The translations under genes and the position numbers were made by a program. From Streptomyces griseicoloratus (GTDB lineage Bacteria > Actinomycetota > Actinomycetes > Streptomycetales > Streptomycetaceae), in assembly GCF_014534645.1 (NCBI RefSeq), contig NZ_JACVQF010000174.1, forward strand, positions 1 to 45,827: a stretch of DNA of 45,827 bases. The letters run 5' to 3'. Shown here piece after piece: positions 34,722 to 41,835 of the stretch (position 1 is its first letter; the number at the start of each line of letters is the position of its first letter). The notes beneath the pieces were generated by a model. That model saw nothing but the letters and a program-made list of their open reading frames with translations, had not been told where the DNA came from and did no database searches.

Positions 34722-35834
34722 TCAGCGTTCCAGCCGGGCCACCCGCCCCCGTTCCCCCGCGGCCCAACAGCTCAGCTCCGGGGTGCAGTCCACGGTGTCG
34801 TACGAGCCGGTGTCGACCGTCCGCCACGTGCGGCCGCCGTCCGTGGTGAGGTCGGTGCCGGTGGGGCCCACCGCGAGGGCGGCGGTGCGGCTGTGCGGCA
34901 GCCAGGCGACGCCGGAGCGGTAGGCGGCCGGGGGCCGCTCGGCGGGCCGCCAGGTGCGGCCGCCGTCGTCGGTGTGCGCCGCCGGCCGCGGCGAGGACTG
35001 CTCCGGACGGAAGTCGCCGCCGACCGCGAGGCCGTGGGCGCGGTCGCGGAAGGCGAGGGCGAAGACGCCCCGGGCGGGGTCGCCCGCCGGGACCGGGGCG
35101 TCGGAGGCCGTCCAGGTCAGCCCGCGGTCGGCGGAGTGCAGCACGCGCGCGCGTGCGGCCCCGCCGGTGGCCAGCCACACGTCCTTCGGCCCGGAGGCGA
35201 CCAGGCACTGCCCACTGGCCGCGAACCCGGCCTCGCCCTCCTGGGCGGCCGGCATACCGTCGTCCGGCAGCACCTTCCAGGAGCGCCCGCCGTCGGAGGT
35301 CGACAGGATCCGGAACCTTCCGTCCACGGGGTCGCTCATCGCGAGGCCGTGGCGACGGTCGAAGAAGGTGAGGCAGTCGTAGAAGGCGCGGGGGTCGGGG
35401 TTACGGAAGGACTCCGTCCAGGTCGCTCCGCCGTCGTCGGTGCGGAAGATGCGGGACGCCTCGCCCTCGCCGATGGCCAGGACCACGGCCCGACGGGCGT
35501 CGAACGCCTCGATGTCCCGGAACTGCAGTTCGCCGGCGCCCGGCGGGGAGACGTTCCGCCAGGCGGCGCCGCCGTCGGTGGTGCGCAGGACGGTGCCCTG
35601 CGTGCCGGCCACCCAGGCGGTGTCCCGGCTCACGGCCGCGAGTCCACGGAAGCGCACCTCTGACGCCCCGGTCTCCTTCAGCTCCCAGTGGGGCCGGTGG
35701 TGCGCCTGCGCCTGCGCCGGCGCGTTCGTGAGCGCCGCAAGCGCCGCCGCGCACACCGCGCCCGCGGTCACCACCCGTCCCGTACGCCTGCCGCCGATCC
35801 GTACCGTGCGTCGCATGCTCCCCAAGCGCCTCAT
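34722..35834 (-). CDS. Secreted BNR/Ycf48-like beta-propeller protein
   Basis: A 370-residue secreted protein. The N-terminus is a long signal peptide (VVTAGAVCAAALAALTNAPA, then QAQA), and the rest consists of repeated sialidase-type Asp-box blocks: TTDGGAAW, TDDGGATW, TSDGGRSW, SADRGLTW, TDDGGRTW and TTDGGRTW, six blades of a beta-propeller. Such propellers are binding or scaffold modules; no catalytic residues of sialidase are evident. Homologues are annotated as oxidoreductase or photosystem-stability-like without basis in Streptomyces. The ATG at 35834 is preferred because a promoter -10 (TAGCTT) lies 8 nt upstream, suggesting a leaderless message; ATG 35816 is the alternative. Confidence 0.82.
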   Translation of the reverse strand: MRRLGSMRRTVRIGGRRTGRVVTAGAVCAAALAALTNAPAQAQAHHRPHWELKETGASEVRFRGLAAVSRDTAWVAGTQGTVLRTTDGGAAWRNVSPPGAGELQFRDIEAFDARRAVVLAIGEGEASRIFRTDDGGATWTESFRNPDPRAFYDCLTFFDRRHGLAMSDPVDGRFRILSTSDGGRSWKVLPDDGMPAAQEGEAGFAASGQCLVASGPKDVWLATGGAARARVLHSADRGLTWTASDAPVPAGDPARGVFALAFRDRAHGLAVGGDFRPEQSSPRPAAHTDDGGRTWRPAERPPAAYRSGVAWLPHSRTAALAVGPTGTDLTTDGGRTWRTVDTGSYDTVDCTPELSCWAAGERGRVARLER

Positions 35835-35842
35835 GGCGGGCG

Positions 35843-35871
35843 AAGCTAGCCCACCGTGCGGACGTCGTCCA
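35843..35871 (-). promoter_or_regulatory. Promoter of beta-propeller gene (TGGACG-N17-TAGCTT)
   Basis: On the minus strand TGGACG (35871-35866) and TAGCTT (35848-35843) are 17 bp apart, with 8 nt from the -10 to the ATG at 35834. The -35 matches TTGACR only partly. Confidence 0.5.
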
Positions 35872-35965
35872 GAGGACCGGGCCCGGCTCCCAGGGGGTGG
35901 GCGGGTGCCCCAACTGCCCTTCGGGACAGGCGAGGAGAGGCGTCTCACTCGTGTGCATGAAGGCG

Positions 35966-35979
35966 GTGACAGAGGTCAC
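35966..35979. promoter_or_regulatory. Crp-like site GTGACAGAGGTCAC upstream of the SsgA-like gene
   Basis: A perfect 5-bp dyad (GTGAC-AGAG-GTCAC). It fits the Streptomyces Crp consensus GTG-N6-GNCAC, as I remember it, at every fixed base. It lies about 100 nt upstream of the TTG start of the SsgA-like gene and 130 nt upstream of the divergent propeller gene, so it could serve either. Confidence 0.45.
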
Positions 35980-36078
35980 TCGGACGTCCTGTGCACGGAT
36001 CGACCGATTCCGTCGTCTCTTCCAGTGCCCGGCCCGATCCACCCCCGTGCCCGTCCAGCCGTCCCGAGGAGCAAGGCG

Positions 36079-36495
36079 TTGTCCACCGTCATCGAGCAGC
36101 CCGTCGAGGCGCGGCTCGTCGCCGCCGCGCCGCGTATGCCGAGCATTCCCGCCACGCTGCACTACGACCGGAGCGACCCGTTCGCCGTCCGCATGACCTT
36201 CCCGGCCCCCGCCACCCTGGAGGGCGTGGAGGTCTGCTGGACCTTCTCCCGCGAACTGCTCGCCGCGGGCATGCGGGAGCCCGAGGGCCACGGCGACGTG
36301 CGGGTGCGCCCGTACGCCTACGACCGCACCGTCCTGGAGTTCCACGCCCCCGAGGGCACCGCCGTCGTGCATGTCCGCTCGGGCGAGCTGCGGCGGTTCC
36401 TGGCGGCCACCAGTGAGCTGGTGCCGCCCGGTCTGGAGCACCTGCAGCTGGACCTGGAGCGCGAGCTGGCGGAGCTGATGCGCGGGACCTGCTGA
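36079..36495 (+). CDS. ssgD: SsgA-like (SALP) sporulation/cell-division regulator, SsgD-like
   Basis: A 138-residue SsgA-like protein, a family restricted to sporulating actinomycetes that steers septum formation and peptidoglycan maintenance. Family blocks are clear: PSIPATLHYDRSDPFAVRMT, the VCWTFSRELLAAG strand-helix, DVRVRP and LEFHAPEGTAVVHVRSGELR. The TTG at 36079 is chosen because GAGGAG lies seven to eight bases upstream. The gene position near an ABC-F gene and the sequence recall S. coelicolor SsgD, which affects wall integrity, but paralogue assignment by eye is uncertain. A short hairpin follows the stop codon immediately, and a Crp-like site lies upstream. Confidence 0.8.
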   Translation: MSTVIEQPVEARLVAAAPRMPSIPATLHYDRSDPFAVRMTFPAPATLEGVEVCWTFSRELLAAGMREPEGHGDVRVRPYAYDRTVLEFHAPEGTAVVHVRSGELRRFLAATSELVPPGLEHLQLDLERELAELMRGTC

Positions 36496-36510
36496 CGCCC
36501 GCGACGGGCG
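36496..36510 (+). terminator. Short hairpin directly after SsgA-like gene
   Basis: CGCCCG-CGA-CGGGCG begins at the base after the stop codon. The 6-bp GC stem has no T-tract. It could end the SsgA-like transcript before the ABC-F promoter at 36538. Confidence 0.5.
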
Positions 36511-36537
36511 GTGCGGTGGACTCGACGGCGCCGGGCG

Positions 36538-36566
36538 TTGACAGCCCGCCCGGCCTCTTGTACGGT
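36538..36566 (+). promoter_or_regulatory. Strong promoter of ABC-F leader (TTGACA-N17-TACGGT)
   Basis: A perfect -35 (TTGACA, 36538-36543), a 17-bp spacer and TACGGT (36561-36566) form the best housekeeping promoter in the window. Transcription should begin near 36572, leaving an untranslated leader of about 240 nt before the ABC-F ATG. No AT-rich block lies just upstream of the -35, so a WblC/WhiB7-type site is not evident. Confidence 0.8.
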
Positions 36567-36603
36567 GTACAGCGGTTCTGTTGCCGTCGATTGGAGAAGG
36601 ACG

Positions 36604-36615
36604 TTGCTCGTCTGA
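36604..36615 (+). CDS. Three-codon leader peptide (TTG CTC GTC TGA, MLV)
   Basis: A minimal ORF about 30 nt into the predicted transcript, with GGAG seven bases upstream inside GGAGAAGGA. Such very short ORFs ahead of ABC-F and other ribosome-protection genes let a drug-stalled ribosome control RNA folding. Its stop codon lies inside the sequence that pairs in both alternative hairpins, so a ribosome here would block both. It is too short to judge by coding statistics; the evidence is position, Shine-Dalgarno and structure. Confidence 0.6.
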   Translation: MLV

Positions 36616-36700
36616 GGTCCTGAGACACCGCGTCACACATCAGGTGTGCGCTGCGTGCGACCTCGGCGTTCGAGCCGTCCTTGCGGAGCAGGGCCTTTTT
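36614..36700 (+). promoter_or_regulatory. Ribosome-mediated transcription attenuator with T-tract terminator
   Basis: AGGTCCTG (36615-36622) is complementary to CAGGGCCT (36689-36696; one G-U), and the latter runs into TTTTT (36696-36700): a Rho-independent terminator enclosing smaller hairpins. The same 5' segment can instead pair as GAGGTC (36614-36619) with GACCTC (36659-36664), enclosing GCG-T-CACAC-ATCAG-GTGTGCGC. CCTTGC-GGA-GCAGGG (36679-36693) forms a local stem before the T-tract. The pairings compete, as expected of an attenuator set by ribosome position on the leader ORF. A T5 tract is rare in this GC-rich DNA. Confidence 0.65.
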
Positions 36701-36812
36701 CATGCCCGGCGCTTCCGCGGACCCCTCTCTTCCTCGCCCGACGACGGCCGCCGCCCCGGTGTCTCGATACGCGATTGCCCCTGACCGCATCAAGCAACCG
36801 CGGAGGCCCCGT

Positions 36813-38438
36813 ATGCCTAGTTCCATCACCTGTACGTCCCTCTCGTTCGCCTGGCCCGACGGCACCCCCGTCTTCGAAGGGCTCGACACCTCCTTCGGCC
36901 CCGGCAGGACCGGGCTCGTCGGTGTCAACGGGTCCGGCAAGTCGACCCTGTTGAAGCTGATCGCCGGGCAGCTCACGCCCGCCGACGGCACCGTCCGCGT
37001 GGCCGGCGAGGTCGGCCATCTCCCGCAGAACGTCACGCTCGACACCGCCCTGCGGGTCGACGAGGCGCTCGGCATCGCCGCGCAGCGGGCCGCGCTGCAC
37101 GCCATCGAGGCCGGGGACGCCGCCGAGGAGCACTTCGAGACCGTCGGCGACGACTGGGACGTCGAGGAGCGCGCCCTGGCCACGCTCGGCGAGCTCGGCC
37201 TCGGGCACGTCGATCTGGACCGCACCATCGGCGAGGTGTCGGGCGGCGAGTCGGTCCTGCTCCGGCTGGCCGCACTGCTGCTGCGCCGGCCGGACGTCCT
37301 GCTGCTGGACGAGCCCACCAACAACCTCGACGTGTACGCACGGCGCCGGCTGTACGCGGCCGTCACCTCCTGGCCGGGCGTCATGGTCGTCGTCAGTCAC
37401 GACCGGGAGCTGCTGGACCTGGTCGACCAGATCGCCGACCTGCGCTCCGGGGAGATCACCTGGTACGGCGGCAACTTCTCGGCGTACGAGGAGGCCCTCG
37501 CCGTCGAACAGGAGGCGGCCGAGCGCATGGTGCGGGTCGCCGAGTCCGACCTGCGCAAGCAGAAGCGCGAACTGGTCGAAGCCCAGGTCAAGCTGGCCCG
37601 CCGCAAGCGGTACGGCCAGAAGATGTGGGACCAGAAGCGCGAGCCCAAGATCGTCATGGGGGCGCGCAAGCGCGCGGCGCAGGAGTCCGCGGGCAAGCAC
37701 CGCATCATGCACGAGGAGAAACTCGCCGAGGCCAGGGAACGGCTCGACGAGGCGGTCGAGGCCGTACGGGACGACGACGAGATCCGCGTCGACCTGCCGT
37801 ACACGGCCGTGCCTCCCGGGCGGTCGGTCCTCAGCCTCCGGGACCTGGAGCTCGCGTACGGCGCACGCGTGGAGGGCGGCCTCGACCTGCACGGCCCCGA
37901 ACGGATCGCGCTGATCGGGCGCAACGGCGCGGGCAAGACCACGCTGCTGCGCACGATCGCGGGCGAGCTGGAGCCGGTGGCGGGCGAGGCGACGGCGCAC
38001 GTGCCGATGCGCTTCCTGCCGCAGCGCCTGGACGTCCTCGACGACGAGCTGACCGTCGCCGAGAACGTGGCCCGGTTCGCGCCGGGCGCCACCAACAACC
38101 GGATCCGGGCGCGGCTGGCCCGCTTCCTGTTCCGGGGCGCCCGCGCCGACCAGAAGGCGGCGACGCTGTCCGGCGGCGAACGCTTCCGGGCGGCGCTGGC
38201 CGCGCTGATGCTGGCCGAGCCCGCGCCGCAGCTGCTGATGCTGGACGAGCCCACGAACAACCTGGACATGGCGAGCGTACGGCAGCTCACCACGGCCCTG
38301 GAGTCGTACGAGGGGGCGCTGCTGGTGGCCAGCCACGACCTGCCGTTCCTGGAGTCGGCCGGGATCACGCGCTGGCTGCTGCTGGAGGAAGGGAAGCTGA
38401 GGGAAATCACGCCGGAAGCTGTCGGGTATCCCGCCTAG
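36813..38438 (+). CDS. ABC-F ATPase, likely antibiotic target-protection protein
   Basis: A 541-residue soluble duplicated ABC protein. Cassette 1: Walker A GVNGSGKST (about 37-45), signature VSGGE, Walker B LLLDEPTNNLD. Cassette 2: Walker A GRNGAGKTT, signature LSGGE, LLMLDEPTNNLD. Between them a long charged linker (about residues 225-330; ESDLRKQKRELVEAQVKLAR and neighbours) corresponds to the arm that enters the ribosomal exit region. There are no membrane spans. The ATG at 36813 follows GGAGG by 6 nt; an open frame reaching 36681 is part of the leader, not coding. Attenuator control by a leader ORF argues for drug-inducible ribosome protection (macrolide, lincosamide, streptogramin or pleuromutilin type). 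The UvrA-like gene follows 10 nt after the stop. Confidence 0.92.
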   Translation: MPSSITCTSLSFAWPDGTPVFEGLDTSFGPGRTGLVGVNGSGKSTLLKLIAGQLTPADGTVRVAGEVGHLPQNVTLDTALRVDEALGIAAQRAALHAIEAGDAAEEHFETVGDDWDVEERALATLGELGLGHVDLDRTIGEVSGGESVLLRLAALLLRRPDVLLLDEPTNNLDVYARRRLYAAVTSWPGVMVVVSHDRELLDLVDQIADLRSGEITWYGGNFSAYEEALAVEQEAAERMVRVAESDLRKQKRELVEAQVKLARRKRYGQKMWDQKREPKIVMGARKRAAQESAGKHRIMHEEKLAEARERLDEAVEAVRDDDEIRVDLPYTAVPPGRSVLSLRDLELAYGARVEGGLDLHGPERIALIGRNGAGKTTLLRTIAGELEPVAGEATAHVPMRFLPQRLDVLDDELTVAENVARFAPGATNNRIRARLARFLFRGARADQKAATLSGGERFRAALAALMLAEPAPQLLMLDEPTNNLDMASVRQLTTALESYEGALLVASHDLPFLESAGITRWLLLEEGKLREITPEAVGYPA

Positions 38439-38441
38439 CTT
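38419..38441 (+). promoter_or_regulatory. PafBC-type damage-promoter-like element for the UvrA-like gene
   Basis: CTGTCGGGT (38419-38427), 8 nt and TAGCTT (38436-38441) keep the core TGTCRG, the N8 spacing and the TANNNT of the RecA-independent damage element, with three mismatches at the edges of the upstream half. The -10 is 7 nt from the ATG and contains the ABC-F stop codon. It would give a leaderless, damage-inducible message independent of the attenuated ABC-F transcript. Confidence 0.45.
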
Positions 38442-38448
38442 CGGGTGG

Positions 38449-40728
38449 ATGAGCGAGTTCACGAACGGGTCCACCAGCGGATTCATCACCATCACCGGAG
38501 CGAGGGAGAACAACCTCCAGGACGTCACCCTGCGCATCCCGAAAGGCCGGCTGACCGTGTTCACCGGCGTTTCGGGATCGGGGAAGTCGTCGGTCGTGTT
38601 CGACACGATCGCGGTCGAGTCGCAGCGCCAGCTCAACGAGACGTTCACCTGGTTCGTGCGCAACCGGCTGCCCAAGTACGAGCGGCCGCACGCGGACGCC
38701 CTGGAGGACCTCTCCCCCGCGATCGTGGTCGACCAGCGGCCGATCGGCGGCCACTCCCGGTCCACGGTCGGCACGATGACCGACGTCTACTCGGTGCTGC
38801 GGGTGCTGTTCTCCCGGCACGGCACCCCCAGCGCCGGGCCGGCGACGGCGTACTCGTTCAACGACCCGTCGGGCATGTGCCCCGGATGCGACGGGCTCGG
38901 CCGGAAGGTGCAGGCCGCCTGGGACCGGATCCTCGATCCGGCCAGGTCGCTGGCGGACGGGGCGATCCTCTTCCCGCCGTTCGCGGCCGGCACCTGGCAG
39001 GGGCAGACGTACACCAACACCACCGGCGTGGACGTGCACAAGCCGGTGGGCGAATTCACCGCAGCCGAGCGGGAGTTCCTGATGCGCGGGCGCGGGGCGA
39101 CCGTGAACGTGGACAACACCGGCGGCTCGCGGGACATCGCGTACGAGGGGCTGGCCGACCGCTTCGAACGGCTGTACCTGAAGCGGGACCTGTCCGCGCT
39201 CAGCGAGAAGACCCGTGACCTGGTGGAGCGCTTCGTGGTCGAGGACACCTGCCCCGACTGCCGCGGCGCCCGCCTCAACCCGGCCGCGCTCGCGACCCGG
39301 ATCGACGGCCTGTCCATCGCCGACTGCACCCGGATGCAGGTCACCGATCTGATCGCCGTGCTGAAGCGGATCGACGACCCGGTGGCCCTGCCGGTCGCCG
39401 GCGCCGCCGTCGCCGCCCTGGAGCGCATCGAGGCGATCGGGCTCGGCTACCTCAGCCTCGACCGGGAGACCTCCACCCTCTCCGGCGGCGAGGGCCAGCG
39501 GCTGAAGACCGTACGGCACCTCGGTTCGAGCCTGACCGGGATGACGTACATCTTCGACGAACCCAGCGTCGGACTGCATCCGCGCGACGTCGGACGCCTC
39601 GGCGATCTGCTGCTGCGGCTGCGCGACAAGGGGAACACGGTGCTGGTCGTCGAGCACGACCCGGACGTCATCCGGCTCGCCGACCACGTCGTCGACATGG
39701 GGCCGCGGGCCGGCGCGCACGGCGGCCGGGTGGTGTTCGAGGGGACGCCGGACGCGCTGGCCGCGGCGGACACCCCGACCGGGCGCTGCCTGGGGCGGCG
39801 TACGACGGTGAAGAGGCGGCCGCGGACGGCGACCGGCGGGCTGTGGGTGAAGGGCGCCGGCCGGCACAACCTGCGGGACGTGACCGTGGAGTTCCCGACC
39901 GGGGTGCTCACCGCGGTGACCGGGGTCGCCGGGTCGGGCAAGAGCACGCTGGTCGCGGAACTGACCGCCGCCCACCCGGACGCCGTGGTCGTCGACCAGT
40001 CGTCCATCGGCATCTCGGCCCGGTCCACCCCGGCGACGTACCTGGGGATCATGGACACCGTGCGGAAGGTCTTCGCGCGGGAGACGGGCGCGGAGCCGGG
40101 CCTGTTCAGCTTCAACTCGGCCGGCGCCTGCGGCACCTGCGGGGGACGCGGGATCATCTACACCGATCTCGCCTTCATGGACCCGGTGACGACGACCTGC
40201 CACGACTGCGAGGGGCGGCGGTTCCGCGAGGAGGTGCTGCGGCTCACGGTCGGCGGCAGTTCCATCGCCGACGTGCTGGGGATGACCGCCGGCCAGGCCC
40301 TGGACTTCTTCACCGACAAGGGCGTACGGCGGCGGCTGCACGCCCTGCGGGACGTCGGCCTCGGCTACCTCACCCTCGGACAGCCGCTGTCCACGCTCTC
40401 CGGCGGTGAGCGGCAGCGGATCAAGCTGGCGACGCGGCTGCACCGCACCGGCGCCGTGTACGTCCTGGACGAACCGACGACCGGACTGCACATGTCGGAC
40501 GTCGACGGGCTGCTGGCCCTGCTGGACCGGCTGGTGGACACCGGCAACACGGTGGTGGTCGTCGAGCACAACCTGGACGTGGTGGCGCACGCGGACTGGG
40601 TCGTCGACCTCGGCCCGGACGGAGGACGGGACGGCGGCCGGGTGATCTTCGAGGGAACCCCCGCGCGGTTGCTCACCGCCCGTGGCTCCAGCACGGCGGA
40701 GCACCTCAGGAGGGCCACGGCCCGCTGA
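38449..40728 (+). CDS. Short class II UvrA-like ABC ATPase (DrrC-type)
   Basis: A 759-residue UvrA homologue, about 250 residues shorter than canonical UvrA; the UvrB-binding and insertion regions between the first Walker A and signature are reduced. Features in order: Walker A GVSGSGKSS (40-48), zinc-type CPGC and CPDC pairs, signature LSGGEGQRLK, EHDPDVI; then Walker A GVAGSGKST, CGTC and CHDC pairs, signature LSGGERQRIK and VLDEPTTGLH. Class II UvrA proteins include DrrC of daunorubicin producers, which protects DNA from intercalators; the role here is probably recognition of drug-modified DNA or repair backup. The ATG at 38449 lies 10 nt after the ABC-F stop, so readthrough from the ABC-F promoter is also possible, with GGGTGG as a poor Shine-Dalgarno. 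Confidence 0.9.
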   Translation: MSEFTNGSTSGFITITGARENNLQDVTLRIPKGRLTVFTGVSGSGKSSVVFDTIAVESQRQLNETFTWFVRNRLPKYERPHADALEDLSPAIVVDQRPIGGHSRSTVGTMTDVYSVLRVLFSRHGTPSAGPATAYSFNDPSGMCPGCDGLGRKVQAAWDRILDPARSLADGAILFPPFAAGTWQGQTYTNTTGVDVHKPVGEFTAAEREFLMRGRGATVNVDNTGGSRDIAYEGLADRFERLYLKRDLSALSEKTRDLVERFVVEDTCPDCRGARLNPAALATRIDGLSIADCTRMQVTDLIAVLKRIDDPVALPVAGAAVAALERIEAIGLGYLSLDRETSTLSGGEGQRLKTVRHLGSSLTGMTYIFDEPSVGLHPRDVGRLGDLLLRLRDKGNTVLVVEHDPDVIRLADHVVDMGPRAGAHGGRVVFEGTPDALAAADTPTGRCLGRRTTVKRRPRTATGGLWVKGAGRHNLRDVTVEFPTGVLTAVTGVAGSGKSTLVAELTAAHPDAVVVDQSSIGISARSTPATYLGIMDTVRKVFARETGAEPGLFSFNSAGACGTCGGRGIIYTDLAFMDPVTTTCHDCEGRRFREEVLRLTVGGSSIADVLGMTAGQALDFFTDKGVRRRLHALRDVGLGYLTLGQPLSTLSGGERQRIKLATRLHRTGAVYVLDEPTTGLHMSDVDGLLALLDRLVDTGNTVVVVEHNLDVVAHADWVVDLGPDGGRDGGRVIFEGTPARLLTARGSSTAEHLRRATAR

Positions 40729-40730
40729 CG

Positions 40731-40770
40731 CGGTTTCGTCCGCGCGGGCCGTGTTTCGTCCGCGCGGGCC
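40731..40770. repeat. Tandem 20-bp duplication
   Basis: Two adjacent 20-bp units share an identical 18-bp core containing TTTCGTCCGCGCGGGCC (40734-40750 and 40754-40770). They lie directly after the UvrA-like stop. GC-rich dyads inside the units (CCGCGCGG) could act as a terminator duplicated by slippage. Confidence 0.7.
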
Positions 40771-40843
40771 CGCACGGCATGATGGCGGACCGGCGCCGCC
40801 CCACCGGCCGCCGGAAAGCCGAACGCCCCTACGGAGATCCCTC

Positions 40844-41620
40844 GTGCCCAGCAAGAAGGCCCTCGTCCGCCGCCCCAGCCCCCGTCTCGCCGAAGGCCTC
40901 GTGACCCACATCGAGCGGCAGAAGGTCGATCACGACCTCGCGGTCGAGCAGTGGGAGGGCTACGTGGCGGCGCTGCGCGCGCACGGCTGGGAGACGCTGG
41001 AGGTGGACCCGGCCGACGACTGCCCCGACTCCGTCTTCGTCGAGGACACGGTGGTGATGTTCCGGAACGTCGCCCTGATCACGCGGCCCGGCGCCGAGTC
41101 CAGGCGGGCGGAGACGGCGGGCGTCGAGGAGGCCGTCGCCCGCCTGGGCTGCTCGGTCAACTGGATCTGGGAGCCGGGCACGCTGGACGGCGGTGACGTC
41201 CTGAAGATCGGCGACACCGTCTACGTCGGACGCGGCGGTCGCACCAACGCGGTCGGCGTGCAGCAGCTGCGGGCCGCCTTCGAGCCGCTGGGCGCCCGGG
41301 TGGTCGCCGTGCCCGTGCACAAGGTGCTGCACCTGAAGTCCGCGGTGACCGCGCTGCCCGACGGGACGGTGATCGGGCACATCCCGAGGACCGACGCGCC
41401 GTCGCTGTTCCCCCGTTTCCTGCCGGTGCCGGAGGAGTCCGGAGCGCACGTGGTGCAGCTCGGCGGCGGCAAGCTGCTGATGGCGGCGAGCGCGCCGAGG
41501 ACGGCGGAGTTGCTGGCCGACCTCGGTCATGAGCCGGTCGTCGTCGACATCAGCGAGTTCGAGAAGCTGGAGGGCAGTGTGACCTGCCTCTCGGTCCGGC
41601 TGCGGGAACTGTACGCCTGA
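40844..41620 (+). CDS. ddaH: Dimethylarginine dimethylaminohydrolase
   Basis: A 258-residue amidinotransferase-fold hydrolase converting N-omega,N-omega-dimethylarginine to citrulline and dimethylamine. Catalytic residues are in place: H163 in VLHLKSAVT and nucleophile C248 in SVTCLSVRL; D115 in TLDGGDVL and the DDCPDSVFVEDT loop (58-69) bind the substrate guanidinium. Length equals the S. coelicolor enzyme as I remember it. The GTG at 40844 follows GGAG by 7 nt (MPSKKALVRRPS); the open frame to 40682 is non-coding. A perfect 12-bp hairpin terminates it. The gene is monocistronic, with no arginine-methylation partner adjacent. Confidence 0.93.
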   Translation: MPSKKALVRRPSPRLAEGLVTHIERQKVDHDLAVEQWEGYVAALRAHGWETLEVDPADDCPDSVFVEDTVVMFRNVALITRPGAESRRAETAGVEEAVARLGCSVNWIWEPGTLDGGDVLKIGDTVYVGRGGRTNAVGVQQLRAAFEPLGARVVAVPVHKVLHLKSAVTALPDGTVIGHIPRTDAPSLFPRFLPVPEESGAHVVQLGGGKLLMAASAPRTAELLADLGHEPVVVDISEFEKLEGSVTCLSVRLRELYA

Positions 41621-41641
41621 GGGTGCTCGTGCCGGCTCCGC

Positions 41642-41669
41642 GGCCCCGGGACCTGCGGGTCCCGGGGCC
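41642..41669 (+). terminator. Perfect 12-bp hairpin terminator after ddaH
   Basis: GGCCCCGGGACC-TGCG-GGTCCCGGGGCC begins 22 nt after the ddaH stop. A 12-bp perfect GC stem with a tetraloop and no T-tract is a typical Streptomyces terminator. Confidence 0.85.
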
Positions 41670-41731
41670 TGTCCGCAGCCGTCCGGCGTCCTCCGGCGAG
41701 GTGGCTGATCAGCGACCTTTACAGTGCGTTT

Positions 41732-41781
41732 AACCTACGCCCTCGTAACCTACGGTTTCGTAGCCTACGATCCCGTAGGTT
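41732..41781. promoter_or_regulatory. Stacked operators: three TACG-N4-CGTA dyads at 15-bp period
   Basis: AACCTACG (41732), AACCTACG (41747) and AGCCTACG (41762) recur every 15 bp, each followed by four bases and CGTA, so three dyads overlap. The last, AGCCTACG-ATCC-CGTAGGTT (41762-41781), is nearly perfect. The array starts at or just after candidate -10 boxes TACAGT (41720-41725) and TAACCT (41731-41736), about 55 nt before the desaturase GTG. A TetR-type lipid-responsive repressor would fit; mycobacterial acyl-ACP desaturase genes are controlled that way. Confidence 0.6.
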
Positions 41782-41835
41782 CCGGCACCGCTCGCCGGCC
41801 GTTTCCGTTCTGTCGCACGTCCCCTGGAGTTCTTC

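Noticed and set aside
36500-36540. WblC/WhiB7-type AT-rich block upstream of the ABC-F -35
   Set aside because: The bases before TTGACA are GC-rich, so there is no evidence for this regulator at this promoter.
36681-36812. In-frame N-terminal extension of the ABC-F protein to 36681
   Set aside because: It would start inside the terminator hairpin, lacks a ribosome-binding site, and the ATG at 36813 has GGAGG and a normal ABC-F N-terminus.
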